DNA of 64,000 nucleotides. Source: Ramlibacter sp. Lineage in GTDB: Bacteria > Pseudomonadota > Gammaproteobacteria > Burkholderiales > Burkholderiaceae_C. The notes under the pieces are model-generated. The model had not been told where the DNA came from, searched no databases, and saw only the letters and a list, made by a program, of their open reading frames with translations. The stretch covers positions 1-64,000 of the forward strand of contig NZ_JAQGNQ010000066.1 of assembly GCF_028291745.1 (NCBI RefSeq), given 5' to 3'. Made by a program: the position numbers and the translations under genes. This document shows, piece after piece, positions 47,601 through 57,213 of the stretch (its first letter is position 1; every line of letters begins with the position of its first letter).

Positions 47601-48572
47601 TCAGGTTCTTTTTTCCAGGGCCTTGATCCGGTCGCGCAGCGTGTGCAGCTGCTTGAGCGTGGCGGCGTTCTTTTCCCAGGCCGCATTGTCGTCGATGGGG
47701 AAGATGCCGGTGTACAGCCCGGGCTTCGCGATCGAGCGTGCGACGAAAGAACCGGCGGAGATGTGCACGCCGTCCGCGATCGTGAGGTGGCCCAGGATCA
47801 TCGCGGCGCCCCCGATCATGCAGTGCGCGCCGATGGTGGCGCTGCCGGCAATGCCGGTGCAGCCGGAGACGACGGTGTGGCGGCCGATGCGGCAGTTGTG
47901 GCCCACCTGGATCTGGTTGTCGAGCTTGACGCCGTCCTCGATCACCGTGTCGGCCAGCGCGCCGCGGTCGATGCAGGTGTTGGCGCCGATCTCGACGTCG
48001 TCGCCGATGCGCACCGCCCCCAGCTGCTCGATCTTCTCGTAGCGGCCGCCCGGCGCCGGCGCGAAGCCGAAGCCGTCGGCGCCGATCACCACGCCCGGAT
48101 GCACGATGCAGCGCGCGCCCAGCACGCAGTCCTCGCTGATGGTCACGCGCGACTTCAGCACCGTGCCCTCACCGATGCGCGCGCCCCGCTCCACCACGCA
48201 ATGCGCGCCTATGCGCACGCCCGCGCCGATCACCGCGTCGGCATCGATCACCGCCGTCGGATGGATCGCCGGGCCGCTGGCGCGCGCATGGCTGCGCTTC
48301 CACAGCTGGGTCAGGCGCGCGAAATAGAGGTAGGGGTCGTCGGCGACGATGCAGGCGCCGCGCACCAGCGCCGGCTCGCGCATAGCCGGGCCGACGATGA
48401 CGCAGCCGGCGCGCGAGGCGTCCAGCTGCTGGCGGTACTTCGGGTTGCTCAGGAAGGAGAGCTGGTCGGGCTGTGCCGACTCCAGCGGCGCGACGCCGGC
48501 CATGCGCAGTTGTGGGTCGCCGTGCAGTTCGCCCCCGAGGGCGGCAACGATCTCACCAAGCTGCAAGGACAC
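47601..48572 (-). CDS. lpxD: UDP-3-O-acylglucosamine N-acyltransferase
   Basis: 323 aa. Residues 1-100 form the uridine-binding domain ([12 protein letters not shown]), followed by hexapeptide beta-helix repeats and a catalytic His in [14 protein letters not shown]. Start GTG 48572. It adds the N-linked acyl chain in lipid A synthesis. It lies 15 bp after skp. Confidence 0.96.
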   Translation of the reverse strand: MSLQLGEIVAALGGELHGDPQLRMAGVAPLESAQPDQLSFLSNPKYRQQLDASRAGCVIVGPAMREPALVRGACIVADDPYLYFARLTQLWKRSHARASGPAIHPTAVIDADAVIGAGVRIGAHCVVERGARIGEGTVLKSRVTISEDCVLGARCIVHPGVVIGADGFGFAPAPGGRYEKIEQLGAVRIGDDVEIGANTCIDRGALADTVIEDGVKLDNQIQVGHNCRIGRHTVVSGCTGIAGSATIGAHCMIGGAAMILGHLTIADGVHISAGSFVARSIAKPGLYTGIFPIDDNAAWEKNAATLKQLHTLRDRIKALEKRT

Positions 48573-48587
48573 GGAACGCGCCTCGCC

Positions 48588-49100
48588 TTACTTGGTGGAG
48601 TTCAGCGCCTTGATCACCTTGTCGGTGATGTCGTGCTTGGGATTGATGTAGACCGCTTCCTGCAGGATCAGGTCGTACTTCTCCTGCTCGGCCACCTGCT
48701 TGACCACGCGGTTGGCGCGATCGAGCACGGCCTGCAGTTCCTCGTTCTTGCGCGCGTTCAGGTCTTCCTGGAACTCGCGGCGCTTGCGCTGGAACTCGCG
48801 GTCCTGGTCGATCAGGCCCTTCTGCCGCTGCGAGCGCTGCGCCTCGGTGAGCGTGGGGGCCTCGCGCTCGAACTTGTCCGAGGCGGCCTTGAGCGAGGCG
48901 CCGAGGTCGTTCAGGTCCTTTTCGCGGCGGGCGAATTCCTGCTCCAGCTTGATCTGGGCGACCTTGGCGGAATTCGCCTCGCGGAACACGCGGTCGGTGT
49001 TGACGAAGCCCACGCGGAAATCCTCTGCCTGCGCCCGGGCGACCAGCGCCAGCACGCCCAGCAGCAAAGCCAGGCAGAAACGTGGGAGGGTCTGCTGCAT
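48588..49100 (-). CDS. skp: Periplasmic chaperone Skp/OmpH
   Basis: 170 aa. Signal peptide 1-25 (cleavage after AQA), then long charged helices (residues about 45-150) that form the jellyfish tentacles holding unfolded outer-membrane proteins for BamA. Its ATG overlaps the bamA stop by one base (TGATG). Confidence 0.96.
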   Translation of the reverse strand: MQQTLPRFCLALLLGVLALVARAQAEDFRVGFVNTDRVFREANSAKVAQIKLEQEFARREKDLNDLGASLKAASDKFEREAPTLTEAQRSQRQKGLIDQDREFQRKRREFQEDLNARKNEELQAVLDRANRVVKQVAEQEKYDLILQEAVYINPKHDITDKVIKALNSTK

Positions 49101-51394
49101 CAGAAGGAGGTTCCGATCTGGAATTGGACTCGCTGGATTCTATCCCCAGGCTCCTTGCGGATCGCCTGGGCGATGGCAATGCGCAGCGGCCCGATGGGCG
49201 ACAGCCAGGACAGGCCGAAGCCGGTCGAGGCGCGCAGCGTGGAGAAGGTGATCGGCTCGTTTGCGCCGTACACGTTGCCCACGTCGAAGAAGCCGAACAG
49301 GCGCAGCGTGCGGTCGTTGCCGGCGCCCGGGAAGGGCGTGATGGCTTCGGCGTTGAAGGTGATCTTGCGCGGGCCGCCGATGGAGGCGCCGGTCACGTCG
49401 CGCGGGCCCAGCGTGCCCTGCTGGAAACCGCGCACCGAACCCAGGCCGCCGGAGAAGAAGTTCTTGAACACCGGGTAGGGTTGGCCCTGCAGGCCCTCGC
49501 CCCAGCCCAGTTCGCCGTTGAAGGCCAGGGTGTACTGCTTGTTCAGCGGCACGTACTGCTGGTACTGGTAGTTGGCGCGCAGGTAGCGGGCGTCGCCGGC
49601 CACCCCCCACTCGCCCGAGAAGCGCTGGAAGCGGCCGTGCGTGGGCGTCAGCGCGCTGTCGCGGTCGTCGCGCGACCAGCCTATCGTCAGCGGCACCGAC
49701 GTGCTGGTGAAGCCGAACTGCTCGGCATACGCCAGGTAGGCGGCCGGGATCGCGGTGCCCGGCTTGATCTGGGTGCGCTCGAGGCCGGCGCCGAAGAACA
49801 CGGTGTCGGTCTCGCTGAAGGGCACGCCGAAGCGCAGGCCCACCCCCGAAGTCACCAGCGAGTAATTGCCGCCCTGGTCGTCGTAGGGACGCGAGGTGCG
49901 GTGGTAGACGTCGATGGTGCGCGAGATGCCGTCGGCCGTGAAATACGGGTTGACCGAGTTGAAGGCGATCGTGCGGTTGAACTTGCTGGTGTTCACCTCC
50001 ACGCCCAGGAAGTTGCCGGTCCCGAACGCGTTCTCCTGCTTGATGGAGAAGGACAGCGCCAGCCTTTCCGCGCTGGAGAAGCCAGCACCGAGTTGCAGGC
50101 TGCCGGTGGGACGCTCGGTCACCGTGAGGTTCAGGTCGACCTGGTCGGGCGCGCCCGGCACGTCGCTGGTCTCGACGTTCACTTCCTTGAAGTAGCCCAG
50201 GCGGTCGAGGCGGTCGCGCGAGAGCTTGATCTTGTCGGCGTCGTACCAGCTCGATTCGAACTGGCGGAACTCGCGGCGGATCACTTCGTCGCGCGTGCGG
50301 TTGTTGCCCGCGATGTTGATGCGGCGCACGTAGGCGCGGCGCGAGGGCTCGGCCACCAACCTGAAGTACACCCGGTTGTTCGCGCGGTCGATGTCCGGCC
50401 GCGCCTCGACCTGCGCGAACGCATAGCCGAAGTTGCCGAAATAGTCGGTGAAGGCCTTGGTGGTCTCGGTCACCTGGTCGGCGTTGTACGGTTCGCCGGC
50501 CTTGATCTTGATCAGGGTCTTGAACTCTTCTTCCTTGCCCAGGTAGTCGCCTTCCAGCTTCACGCCGGACACCACGTAGCGCTCGCCTTCCGTGATGTTG
50601 ATCGTGATGCTGATGTCCTGCTTGTCCGGCGAGATCGCCACCTGCGTGGAGTCGATGCGGAACTCGAGGTAGCCGCGCTGCAGGTAGTACGACTTCAGCG
50701 CTTCCAGGTCGGCATTGAGCTTGGTGCGCGAATAGCGGTCGTTCTTGCTGTACCAGGAGAGCCAGCCGCCGGTGTCCAGCTCCATCAGGCCCTTGAGCGT
50801 GCCCTCGTCGAACGCGTGGTTGCCGACGATGTGCATCTCGCGGATGCGCGTGGGCGAGCCCTCGGTCACCGTGAAGGTGAGGTTCACGCGGTTGCGCTCG
50901 ATCGGCGTCACGGTGGTCACCACCTCGGCCCCATACAGGCTGTGGTTGATGTACTGGCGCTTGAGCTCCTGCTCGGCGCGGTCGGCCAGGGCCTGGTCGT
51001 AGGGGCGGCCCTCGGTCAGGCCGATGTCGCGCAGCGCCTTCTTCAGCGTGTCCTTGTCGAATTCGTGCGTCCCGACGAAATCGACGTCGGCCACGCTGGG
51101 CCGCTCTTCGACCACCACGACCAGCACGTCGCCCTGGGTCTCGAGGCGCACGTCCTTGAACAGGCCGAGGGCGAACAGCGCGCGAATCGCGGCCGAGCCC
51201 TTGTCGTCGTTGTAGGTGTCGCCGACACGAAAGGGCAGCGAGCCGAACACCGTGCCGGGCTCGATGCGCTGCAGGCCTTCGACGCGGATGTCGCGCACCG
51301 TGAAAGGCTCGACCGCCCAGGTGTTCGCCGCGAAGGCGAGGCCGCAAACGGCCGTAACGGTACGCACGCGAAAGCGCTTGAAATGTTTCTTCAT
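49100..51394 (-). CDS. bamA: Outer membrane protein assembly factor BamA
   Basis: 764 aa, with a signal peptide at about 1-27 (cleavage near TWA-V). Five POTRA domains follow from FTVRDIRVEGLQRIEPGTVF, then a 16-strand barrel. The conserved VRGF-type motif appears as SVRGFQQG, and the protein ends in QFQIGTSF with the terminal Phe of outer-membrane proteins. ATG 51394 begins the signal peptide; an earlier in-frame ATG at 51427 is less likely. Confidence 0.98.
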   Translation of the reverse strand: MKKHFKRFRVRTVTAVCGLAFAANTWAVEPFTVRDIRVEGLQRIEPGTVFGSLPFRVGDTYNDDKGSAAIRALFALGLFKDVRLETQGDVLVVVVEERPSVADVDFVGTHEFDKDTLKKALRDIGLTEGRPYDQALADRAEQELKRQYINHSLYGAEVVTTVTPIERNRVNLTFTVTEGSPTRIREMHIVGNHAFDEGTLKGLMELDTGGWLSWYSKNDRYSRTKLNADLEALKSYYLQRGYLEFRIDSTQVAISPDKQDISITINITEGERYVVSGVKLEGDYLGKEEEFKTLIKIKAGEPYNADQVTETTKAFTDYFGNFGYAFAQVEARPDIDRANNRVYFRLVAEPSRRAYVRRINIAGNNRTRDEVIRREFRQFESSWYDADKIKLSRDRLDRLGYFKEVNVETSDVPGAPDQVDLNLTVTERPTGSLQLGAGFSSAERLALSFSIKQENAFGTGNFLGVEVNTSKFNRTIAFNSVNPYFTADGISRTIDVYHRTSRPYDDQGGNYSLVTSGVGLRFGVPFSETDTVFFGAGLERTQIKPGTAIPAAYLAYAEQFGFTSTSVPLTIGWSRDDRDSALTPTHGRFQRFSGEWGVAGDARYLRANYQYQQYVPLNKQYTLAFNGELGWGEGLQGQPYPVFKNFFSGGLGSVRGFQQGTLGPRDVTGASIGGPRKITFNAEAITPFPGAGNDRTLRLFGFFDVGNVYGANEPITFSTLRASTGFGLSWLSPIGPLRIAIAQAIRKEPGDRIQRVQFQIGTSF

Positions 51395-51457
51395 TGGATC
51401 TGGAAAGGCGCCGGCGGGGACCTGCAAGGCCCCCTTGGCGGCAGCTGCAACGTTGTT

Positions 51458-52834
51458 CTATCCAAAGAGCCGGGCGACGTCGTTGAAGAGTGCAATCGAC
51501 ATCATCACCAGCAGCACCGCCACGCCACCGCGCTGCAGGCGCTCCATCCAGGCGTCGGAGACGCTCCTGCCCGTGACGGCCTCCCAAAGATAATACATCA
51601 GGTGCCCACCGTCCAAGACAGGCAGCGGCAGCAGGTTCAGCACCCCGAGGCTCACCGAAATGAGGGCCAGGAACAGCAGGTACTGAGTGAGGCCGAGGCT
51701 TGCGGACTTGCCGGCATAGTCGGCAATCGTGAGCGGACCGGAGAGGTTTTTTACCGAAGCTTCACCAACGACCATCCGGCCCATCATGCGCAGCGTGAGC
51801 GAGGAGACGTCCCAGGTGCGGGTGACGCCGTTCCACAGACCCTCCACGGGGCCGCGGCGCACCGTCAGCATCGCCGGCGGCGCGCCGACGTAGGCCGAGA
51901 TGCGCGCCACCTGCTGGCCGGCCGCCTCCTTGACCAGGTCGGGGGTCACGGCCACCTGCACGGAACGGCCCTGGCGATCGAGCTCCCAGGTGGACGACAC
52001 CGCCTGCTTGTCCTTGACCTGCGCGCGAATCAGGTCGCGCAGCTGCTGCGCGTCGCCGACGGGCTGGCCGGCCACGCGCTTGACCGTATCGCCCTTGCGC
52101 AGGCCGGCGCGCTCGGCGGCACCGCCGGGCATCACCTCGCCCAGCACCGGCGGGCTCCAGGGCATGAGGACGCCGATCTTGCGCAGCAGTTGCGCATCGG
52201 CGTCGCGCGAGTTCAGGCCGGAGAGCGGCAGCAGCACCTCGCGCTTGCCGCCGGCGCCTTCGGGCGCGAGCACCAGGCGCAGGTCGCGGCCGTCGAGCGC
52301 GCCGCGCGTGAGCAGCCAGCGCAGGTCTTCGAAGGAACGCACCGGCGCGACCTCGTCGCCCTCCAGCGCGGCGCGCTCGACCCGCTCGCCGCCATGCAGG
52401 CCGGCATCGGCCGCCAGCGAACCGGCCACCGGGCTGCCCAGGATGGCTTGCGGCTCCTGCACGCCCATCCAGTTGACCAGCGTATAGAGCACCACGGCCA
52501 GCAGCAGGTTGGCGATCGGGCCGGCGGCGACGATCGCCGCGCGCGCAGGCAGGGGCTGGACGTTGAAGGCGCGATGGCGTTCGGCCGGCTCCACCGGTCC
52601 CTCGCGCTCGTCCAGCATCTTCACGTAGCCGCCCAGGGGAAACATGCCGATCACGAATTCGGTGTCCTGGCCCGGTCGCGGCTTGCGGGGCTTCCAGGTA
52701 AAGATCGTCTTGCCAAAGCCGATCGAGAAGCGCAGCACCTTCACGTTGCACGCGACGGCCACGCGGTAGTGGCCGAATTCGTGCACGGCGATCAGGAGCC
52801 CGAGGGCGACGAGGAAGGCAAGGACGGTCAGCAT
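51458..52834 (-). CDS. rseP: Intramembrane zinc protease RseP
   Basis: 458 aa site-2 protease. Zinc motif HEFGH at 18-22 in the first membrane helix, PDZ region in the middle (PPVLGEVMPGGAAERAGLRKGDTV) and the second metal motif LDGGH near residue 407. It cleaves anti-sigma factor RseA in the envelope stress pathway of model species and sits next to bamA, as usual. Confidence 0.97.
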   Translation of the reverse strand: MLTVLAFLVALGLLIAVHEFGHYRVAVACNVKVLRFSIGFGKTIFTWKPRKPRPGQDTEFVIGMFPLGGYVKMLDEREGPVEPAERHRAFNVQPLPARAAIVAAGPIANLLLAVVLYTLVNWMGVQEPQAILGSPVAGSLAADAGLHGGERVERAALEGDEVAPVRSFEDLRWLLTRGALDGRDLRLVLAPEGAGGKREVLLPLSGLNSRDADAQLLRKIGVLMPWSPPVLGEVMPGGAAERAGLRKGDTVKRVAGQPVGDAQQLRDLIRAQVKDKQAVSSTWELDRQGRSVQVAVTPDLVKEAAGQQVARISAYVGAPPAMLTVRRGPVEGLWNGVTRTWDVSSLTLRMMGRMVVGEASVKNLSGPLTIADYAGKSASLGLTQYLLFLALISVSLGVLNLLPLPVLDGGHLMYYLWEAVTGRSVSDAWMERLQRGGVAVLLVMMSIALFNDVARLFG

Positions 52835-52847
52835 GGTGCGTGCTCCG

Positions 52848-54038
52848 TCAGGACCCCAGGCTCCGGATGGCGTCGTGCGCGCCGCGGCGCGCACGTGCAT
52901 CCAGGTCCAGCAGGTCCTGCAGGGTTGCGGGATTGGAGGGCGTCACCCGCTCCAGAGTTGCCAGGTTTACCGAATGGATCTGGTCGAAGCGGATCCGCTG
53001 CTCCAGGAACGCGGAGACGGCGACCTCGTTGGCGGCATTGAGCACCGCCGGCGTGCCGGGCGCGGCGGCCAGGCTGTCCCAGGCAAGCTGCAGGCCGGGG
53101 AAGCGCTGGCGATGGCCGCGCGTCTCCAGCGACTCGAAGCTCATGTCCGCCAATGCGCCAAAGTCGAGCGCCTGGGCGCCGGAGGTCACGCGGTCCGGCC
53201 ATGCAAGGCCGTAGGCGATGGGCACGCGCATGTCGGGCGTGCCCAGTTGCGCCACCACCGAGGTGTCGCGGTACTGCACCATCGAGTGGATCACGCTTTG
53301 CGGGTGGATCACCACCTGCAGGCGCTCGGGCGCCAGGCCGAACAGGTAGCGGGCCTCGATCACCTCGAGCGCCTTGTTCATCATGGTCGCCGAGTCGACC
53401 GAGATCTTGCGGCCCATCACCCAGTTGGGATGGGCGCAGGCCTGGTCCGGCGTCACGTCGCGCAGGCTTGCGGGTTCACGCGTGCGAAACGGCCCGCCCG
53501 ATGCGGTGAGGATGATCTTCTCGACCCGCGCCGACCAGGTCGCGGCGTCTTCGGGCAAGGACTGGAAGATCGCCGAATGCTCGCTGTCGATCGGCAGCAG
53601 CGTGGCGCCGCCGCGCCGGACCGCCGCCATGAAGAAGTCGCCGCCGACCACCAGGGCTTCCTTGTTGGCCAGCAGCAGTTTCTTGCCCGCCCGTGCCGCG
53701 GCGATGCAGGAGGAGAGACCCGCGGCGCCAACGATGGCGGCCATCACCGTGTCGACCTGTTCGTGCGCGGCGACGGCATCGAGCGCCTGCGCGCCCCACG
53801 CCACGCGCGTGGCCAGGCCGCTGGATTCCATGCGGGCGGCGAGCGCGCGCCCCGCCTCTTCGTGCGCCATCACGGCGATCGCCGGGCGGAACCGCAGGCA
53901 TTGCTGCAGCATCAGGTCGACCTGCGTGGCGGCGCTCAGCGCGAACACCTCGAAGCGGTCCGGATGCCGCGCGATCACGGCGAGCGTGTTCGCACCGATG
54001 GAACCGGTGGAGCCGAGGACGGCGATGCGCTGTTTCAT
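52848..54038 (-). CDS. dxr: 1-deoxy-D-xylulose-5-phosphate reductoisomerase
   Basis: 396 aa, second step of the MEP isoprenoid pathway. NADPH motif GSTGSIGANTL near 9-19, metal and substrate motifs (ILTASGGPFR and KISVDSATMMNKALEVIEA), C-terminal helical domain. It feeds UppS made two genes away. It follows a 161-bp intergenic region with an inverted repeat. Confidence 0.97.
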   Translation of the reverse strand: MKQRIAVLGSTGSIGANTLAVIARHPDRFEVFALSAATQVDLMLQQCLRFRPAIAVMAHEEAGRALAARMESSGLATRVAWGAQALDAVAAHEQVDTVMAAIVGAAGLSSCIAAARAGKKLLLANKEALVVGGDFFMAAVRRGGATLLPIDSEHSAIFQSLPEDAATWSARVEKIILTASGGPFRTREPASLRDVTPDQACAHPNWVMGRKISVDSATMMNKALEVIEARYLFGLAPERLQVVIHPQSVIHSMVQYRDTSVVAQLGTPDMRVPIAYGLAWPDRVTSGAQALDFGALADMSFESLETRGHRQRFPGLQLAWDSLAAAPGTPAVLNAANEVAVSAFLEQRIRFDQIHSVNLATLERVTPSNPATLQDLLDLDARARRGAHDAIRSLGS

Positions 54039-54049
54039 CGTTGGGCCAG

Positions 54050-54207
54050 CCCGCTGAATGACTGGAAGGGCGCCCGAGGGGCGCCCGAGACGGGATGCGA
54101 TGCAAGGCGCAAAGCACAGCGATGCCCATTGGCATCGCGAGCATTTGCAACGCGGCAGCGCGCCCGTATCGGGTGAACAGCGGGTGTCATTTCAGTCATT
54201 CAGCGGG
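54050..54207. repeat. Inverted-repeat element between cdsA and dxr
   Basis: CCCGCTGAATGACTG at 54050-54064 is an exact inverse of CAGTCATTCAGCGGG at 54193-54207. The right copy contains the cdsA stop codon. Inside lie a tandem gggcgcccgag pair (near 54068-54089) and a GCGATGCC/GGCATCGC hairpin (54119-54138). The structure fits an inserted repeat or a folded RNA between two cotranscribed genes. Confidence 0.6.
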
Positions 54208-55054
54208 CCAATGTCGCCAGCATCATGGCCAGGGGCAGTGTCGGCAGGAGCGCATCGACGCGATCGAGCACGCCGCCGTGCCCCGGCAGCAACTGGCTGG
54301 AATCCTTCATGCCGACACTACGCTTGACGAGGGACTCCGACAAGTCACCGACCACGCTCATGGCCGCGAGAAAAATCACGGCCAGCACCTGCACGGCCCA
54401 GCCGAAGGACGTGGCCAGCCGGGCGTAGAGGCTCGGCACCTGGGCCTGCGTCGCGCCATCGGCCAGGGTCCAGGCGATGGCCAGGACGATCACGCCCAGC
54501 ATGCCGCCCCACACGCCTTCCCAGCTCTTCTTGGGGCTGATCGTGGCCGCCAGCTTGCGTTGCGTGATCTTGCCGCCCATCGCCCGGCCGGTGAAATAAG
54601 CGAACACGTCGGCCACCCACACCAGCACCAGGATCGACAGCAGGAAATTGACGCCGATCACGCGCGCCTGCGCCATGGCCAGCCACGCCAATGCCAGGGC
54701 CAGCACACCGGCCGGCACGCGCAGCGCGCGCGGAATCTTCGGCCAGCCGGCCACGCCGCCACGCACGAGGGCAAACCCGGCGAGCACCCACACCCCGCCG
54801 ACGATGGTCCACAGCAGCGACGAGGGCCGCTGCGGCCATCCCAGCGCCCAGGCCGCGGCGCACAGCACGAGCGTGACCCCGCCCAGTGCGAGGCTCGCGC
54901 CCGCGGGCAAGGCATTGAGGCGGCCCCACTCCCAGCCGCCGGCGGCAATCAGCAGCAGCGTGATGGCAAGGAACGGTTCCGGCGTATGCCAGAACAGGGC
55001 CGGCAACAGGATCGCCAGCAGGACGACGGCGGTGATGACGCGCTGCTTCAGCAT
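54200..55054 (-). CDS. cdsA: Phosphatidate cytidylyltransferase
   Basis: 284 aa polytopic membrane enzyme making CDP-diacylglycerol. C-terminal signature KRSVGMKDSSQLLPGHGGVLDRVDAL and the earlier SPKKSWEGVWGGMLG. About eight hydrophobic segments. It lies 31 bp after uppS. Confidence 0.96.
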   Translation of the reverse strand: MLKQRVITAVVLLAILLPALFWHTPEPFLAITLLLIAAGGWEWGRLNALPAGASLALGGVTLVLCAAAWALGWPQRPSSLLWTIVGGVWVLAGFALVRGGVAGWPKIPRALRVPAGVLALALAWLAMAQARVIGVNFLLSILVLVWVADVFAYFTGRAMGGKITQRKLAATISPKKSWEGVWGGMLGVIVLAIAWTLADGATQAQVPSLYARLATSFGWAVQVLAVIFLAAMSVVGDLSESLVKRSVGMKDSSQLLPGHGGVLDRVDALLPTLPLAMMLATLAR

Positions 55055-55085
55055 CGCGGGACCGGCAAGGCTGAAGAGCCCCCGC

Positions 55086-55820
55086 TCATGCCGCCTTCCT
55101 GCGCGCGCGCAGCGGGGACGGCGTGAGCTGCTCGGAAGTGCGGCCGAAGCGGCGCTCGCGCCCGGCGTAGTCGGCGATCGCCGCGTCGATGGCCGCGGCG
55201 TCGAATTCGGGCCACAGCTTGTCGGTGAAATAGAGCTCGCTGTACGCCCCCTGCCAGAGCAGGAAGTTGCTGATGCGCTGCTCGCCGCCGGTGCGGATCA
55301 GCAGGTCCGGATCCGGCACGTGCGCCAGCGCCATGGCGCGGTCGAGACTGGCCTCGGTGATCGCTTCGCCGCGCGCGGCCAGCTGTGCCGCCGCCTGCGC
55401 GATGTCCCAGCGGCCACCGTAGTTGAAGCAGATGTTGAAGACCAGGCGCGTGTTGCCGGCCGTCATGGACTCGGCCTGCGTCAGGCCGTTGCGCACCTTG
55501 TCCGACAGCTTGGAGCGGTCGCCGATGAAATGGATGCGCACGCCCTCGGCCTGCAACTGCGGCACCTCGCGCGTGAGCGCCATGGCCAGCAGTTCCATCA
55601 GCCCCGAGACCTCGTCGGGCGGCCGGTTCCAGTTCTCCGAGGAGAAGGCGAACACGGTCAGCACCTTCACGCCGATGTCGCCGCAATAACGGACGCAGGC
55701 ACGCAGGGCATCGACGCCCTTCTTGTGCCCCGCCACCCGCGGCAGGAAGCGCTTGGTGGCCCAACGCCCGTTGCCATCCATGACGATGGCGATGTGGTTC
55801 GGAACGACGCGCTGCGTCAT
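55086..55820 (-). CDS. uppS: Undecaprenyl diphosphate synthase
   Basis: 244 aa cis-prenyltransferase supplying the lipid carrier for cell wall and LPS. Catalytic D15 in IVMDGNGRWAT, FAFSSENWNRP, and the C-terminal DLLIRTGGEQRISNFLLWQ. ATG 55820 with GAGC upstream; it lies 16 bp after frr. Confidence 0.97.
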   Translation of the reverse strand: MTQRVVPNHIAIVMDGNGRWATKRFLPRVAGHKKGVDALRACVRYCGDIGVKVLTVFAFSSENWNRPPDEVSGLMELLAMALTREVPQLQAEGVRIHFIGDRSKLSDKVRNGLTQAESMTAGNTRLVFNICFNYGGRWDIAQAAAQLAARGEAITEASLDRAMALAHVPDPDLLIRTGGEQRISNFLLWQGAYSELYFTDKLWPEFDAAAIDAAIADYAGRERRFGRTSEQLTPSPLRARRKAA

Positions 55821-55836
55821 GCGCTCATGGTGGTCC

Positions 55837-56400
55837 TCAGACCTCCATGATCTCCTTTTCCTTCGAGGCGACCAGCTGGTCGATCTCGGCGATGTGCTTG
55901 TCGGTGACCTTCTGCACATCGGCCTCGGCGCGCTTGTGTTCGTCCTCGGTCGCGATCTTGTCCTTCACCAGCTTCTTCACGTGCTCGTTGGCATCGCGGC
56001 GCAGGTTGCGGATGGCGATCTTGGCGTTCTCGGCCTCGGTGCGGACCAGCTTGGTCATTTCGCGGCGGCGCTCTTCCGACATCGGCGGCATCGGCACGCG
56101 GATCAGGTCGCCCATCGAGGCGGGGTTCAGGCCCAGGTCGCTTTCGCGGATGGCCTTCTCGATCTTGGCGCCCATGCCCTTTTCCCAGGGCTGCACGCTG
56201 ATCGTGCGGGCGTCCAGCAGCGACACGTTGGCCACCTGCGAGAGCGGCACGGAACTGCCGTAGTAGTCGACGTGCACCGTGTCCAGCAGGCCGGGGCTGG
56301 CGCGGCCGGTGCGGATCTTGGTCAGCGTGTTCTTGAAGGCGGCGATGGAGGAATCCATCTTGCCTTGCGTGGTCTGCTTGATTTCAGCGATCGTTGTCAT
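55837..56400 (-). CDS. frr: Ribosome recycling factor
   Basis: 187 aa. It splits post-termination ribosomes with EF-G. Typical [28 protein letters not shown]-terminus and the [25 protein letters not shown] helix. AAGGGAGT ribosome binding site. It follows pyrH by 15 bp. Confidence 0.97.
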   Translation of the reverse strand: MTTIAEIKQTTQGKMDSSIAAFKNTLTKIRTGRASPGLLDTVHVDYYGSSVPLSQVANVSLLDARTISVQPWEKGMGAKIEKAIRESDLGLNPASMGDLIRVPMPPMSEERRREMTKLVRTEAENAKIAIRNLRRDANEHVKKLVKDKIATEDEHKRAEADVQKVTDKHIAEIDQLVASKEKEIMEV

Positions 56401-56415
56401 CGGGGACTCCCTTGG

Positions 56416-57135
56416 TCAGGCGTACACCAGGGTACCTTCGTCCTCGCCCAGCACCACGCGCTTCAAGGCGTTGTGCTTGAGGATCGAGAACACCTTGATC
56501 GGCAGCTTCTGGTCGCGGCACAGCGCGAACGCCGTGGCATCCATGATGCCCAGGTTCTGGGCCATGGCCTCGTCGAAGCTGATGCGCGAATAGCGCTTGG
56601 CGTCGGGAAACTTGGCGGGGTCGGCGGAATACACACCGTCGACCTTGGTGGCCTTGAGCACCACCTCGGCGCCGATCTCGGCGCCCCGCAGCGCGGCGGC
56701 GGTGTCGGTGGTGAAGAAGGGGTTGCCGGTGCCGGCCGCGAAGATCACGACCTTGCCCTCTTCCAGGTACTGCAGCGCCTTGGGCCGCACGTAGGGCTCG
56801 ACCACCTGCTCGATGGCGATGGCCGACATGACCCGCGGCACCAGGCCCTGCTTGGTCATGGCGTCGGACAGCGCCAGCGCGTTCATCACGGTGGCCAGCA
56901 TGCCCATGTAGTCGGCGGTGGCGCGGTCCATGCCGACCGAGCCGCCGGCCACGCCGCGGAAGATGTTGCCGCCACCGATGACGACGGCGACCTGCACGCC
57001 CAGGTTCACGACCTCGGCCACCTCCTGCACCATCCGCACGATGGTGGCGCGGTTGATGCCGAAGGCGTCGTCTCCCATCAAGGCCTCGCCCGACAGCTTG
57101 AGCAGGATGCGCTTGTGGGCTGGCGTGGCGGGCAT
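56416..57135 (-). CDS. pyrH: UMP kinase
   Basis: 239 aa amino-acid-kinase fold. [12 protein letters not shown] near 10-21, [10 protein letters not shown] near 52-61, and the nucleotide loop [19 protein letters not shown]. It phosphorylates UMP for pyrimidine nucleotide supply. The 78-bp gap after tsf holds a hairpin and a TAAACT box, so it may have its own promoter. Confidence 0.97.
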   Translation of the reverse strand: MPATPAHKRILLKLSGEALMGDDAFGINRATIVRMVQEVAEVVNLGVQVAVVIGGGNIFRGVAGGSVGMDRATADYMGMLATVMNALALSDAMTKQGLVPRVMSAIAIEQVVEPYVRPKALQYLEEGKVVIFAAGTGNPFFTTDTAAALRGAEIGAEVVLKATKVDGVYSADPAKFPDAKRYSRISFDEAMAQNLGIMDATAFALCRDQKLPIKVFSILKHNALKRVVLGEDEGTLVYA

Positions 57136-57188
57136 ATTACGGGTTCTCCTGGGGTGGCGTTGGGTCGAGTTTAGCGGTCCGGGCTGTT

Positions 57189-57207
57189 GGCCGGCTGTCA
57201 GCCGGCC
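57189..57207 (-). terminator. Hairpin after tsf
   Basis: GGCCGGCT/AGCCGGCC, an 8-bp stem with a 3-nt loop, lies 7 bp beyond the tsf stop. No T run follows on the minus strand, so it is more likely a stabilising or pausing structure than a full terminator. Confidence 0.4.
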
Positions 57208-57213
57208 CGGCCC

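Noticed and set aside
49082-53041. Open frame of about 1300 codons on the plus strand opposite bamA-rseP
   Set aside because: Antisense shadow crossing three real genes; composition typical of complementary-strand translation.
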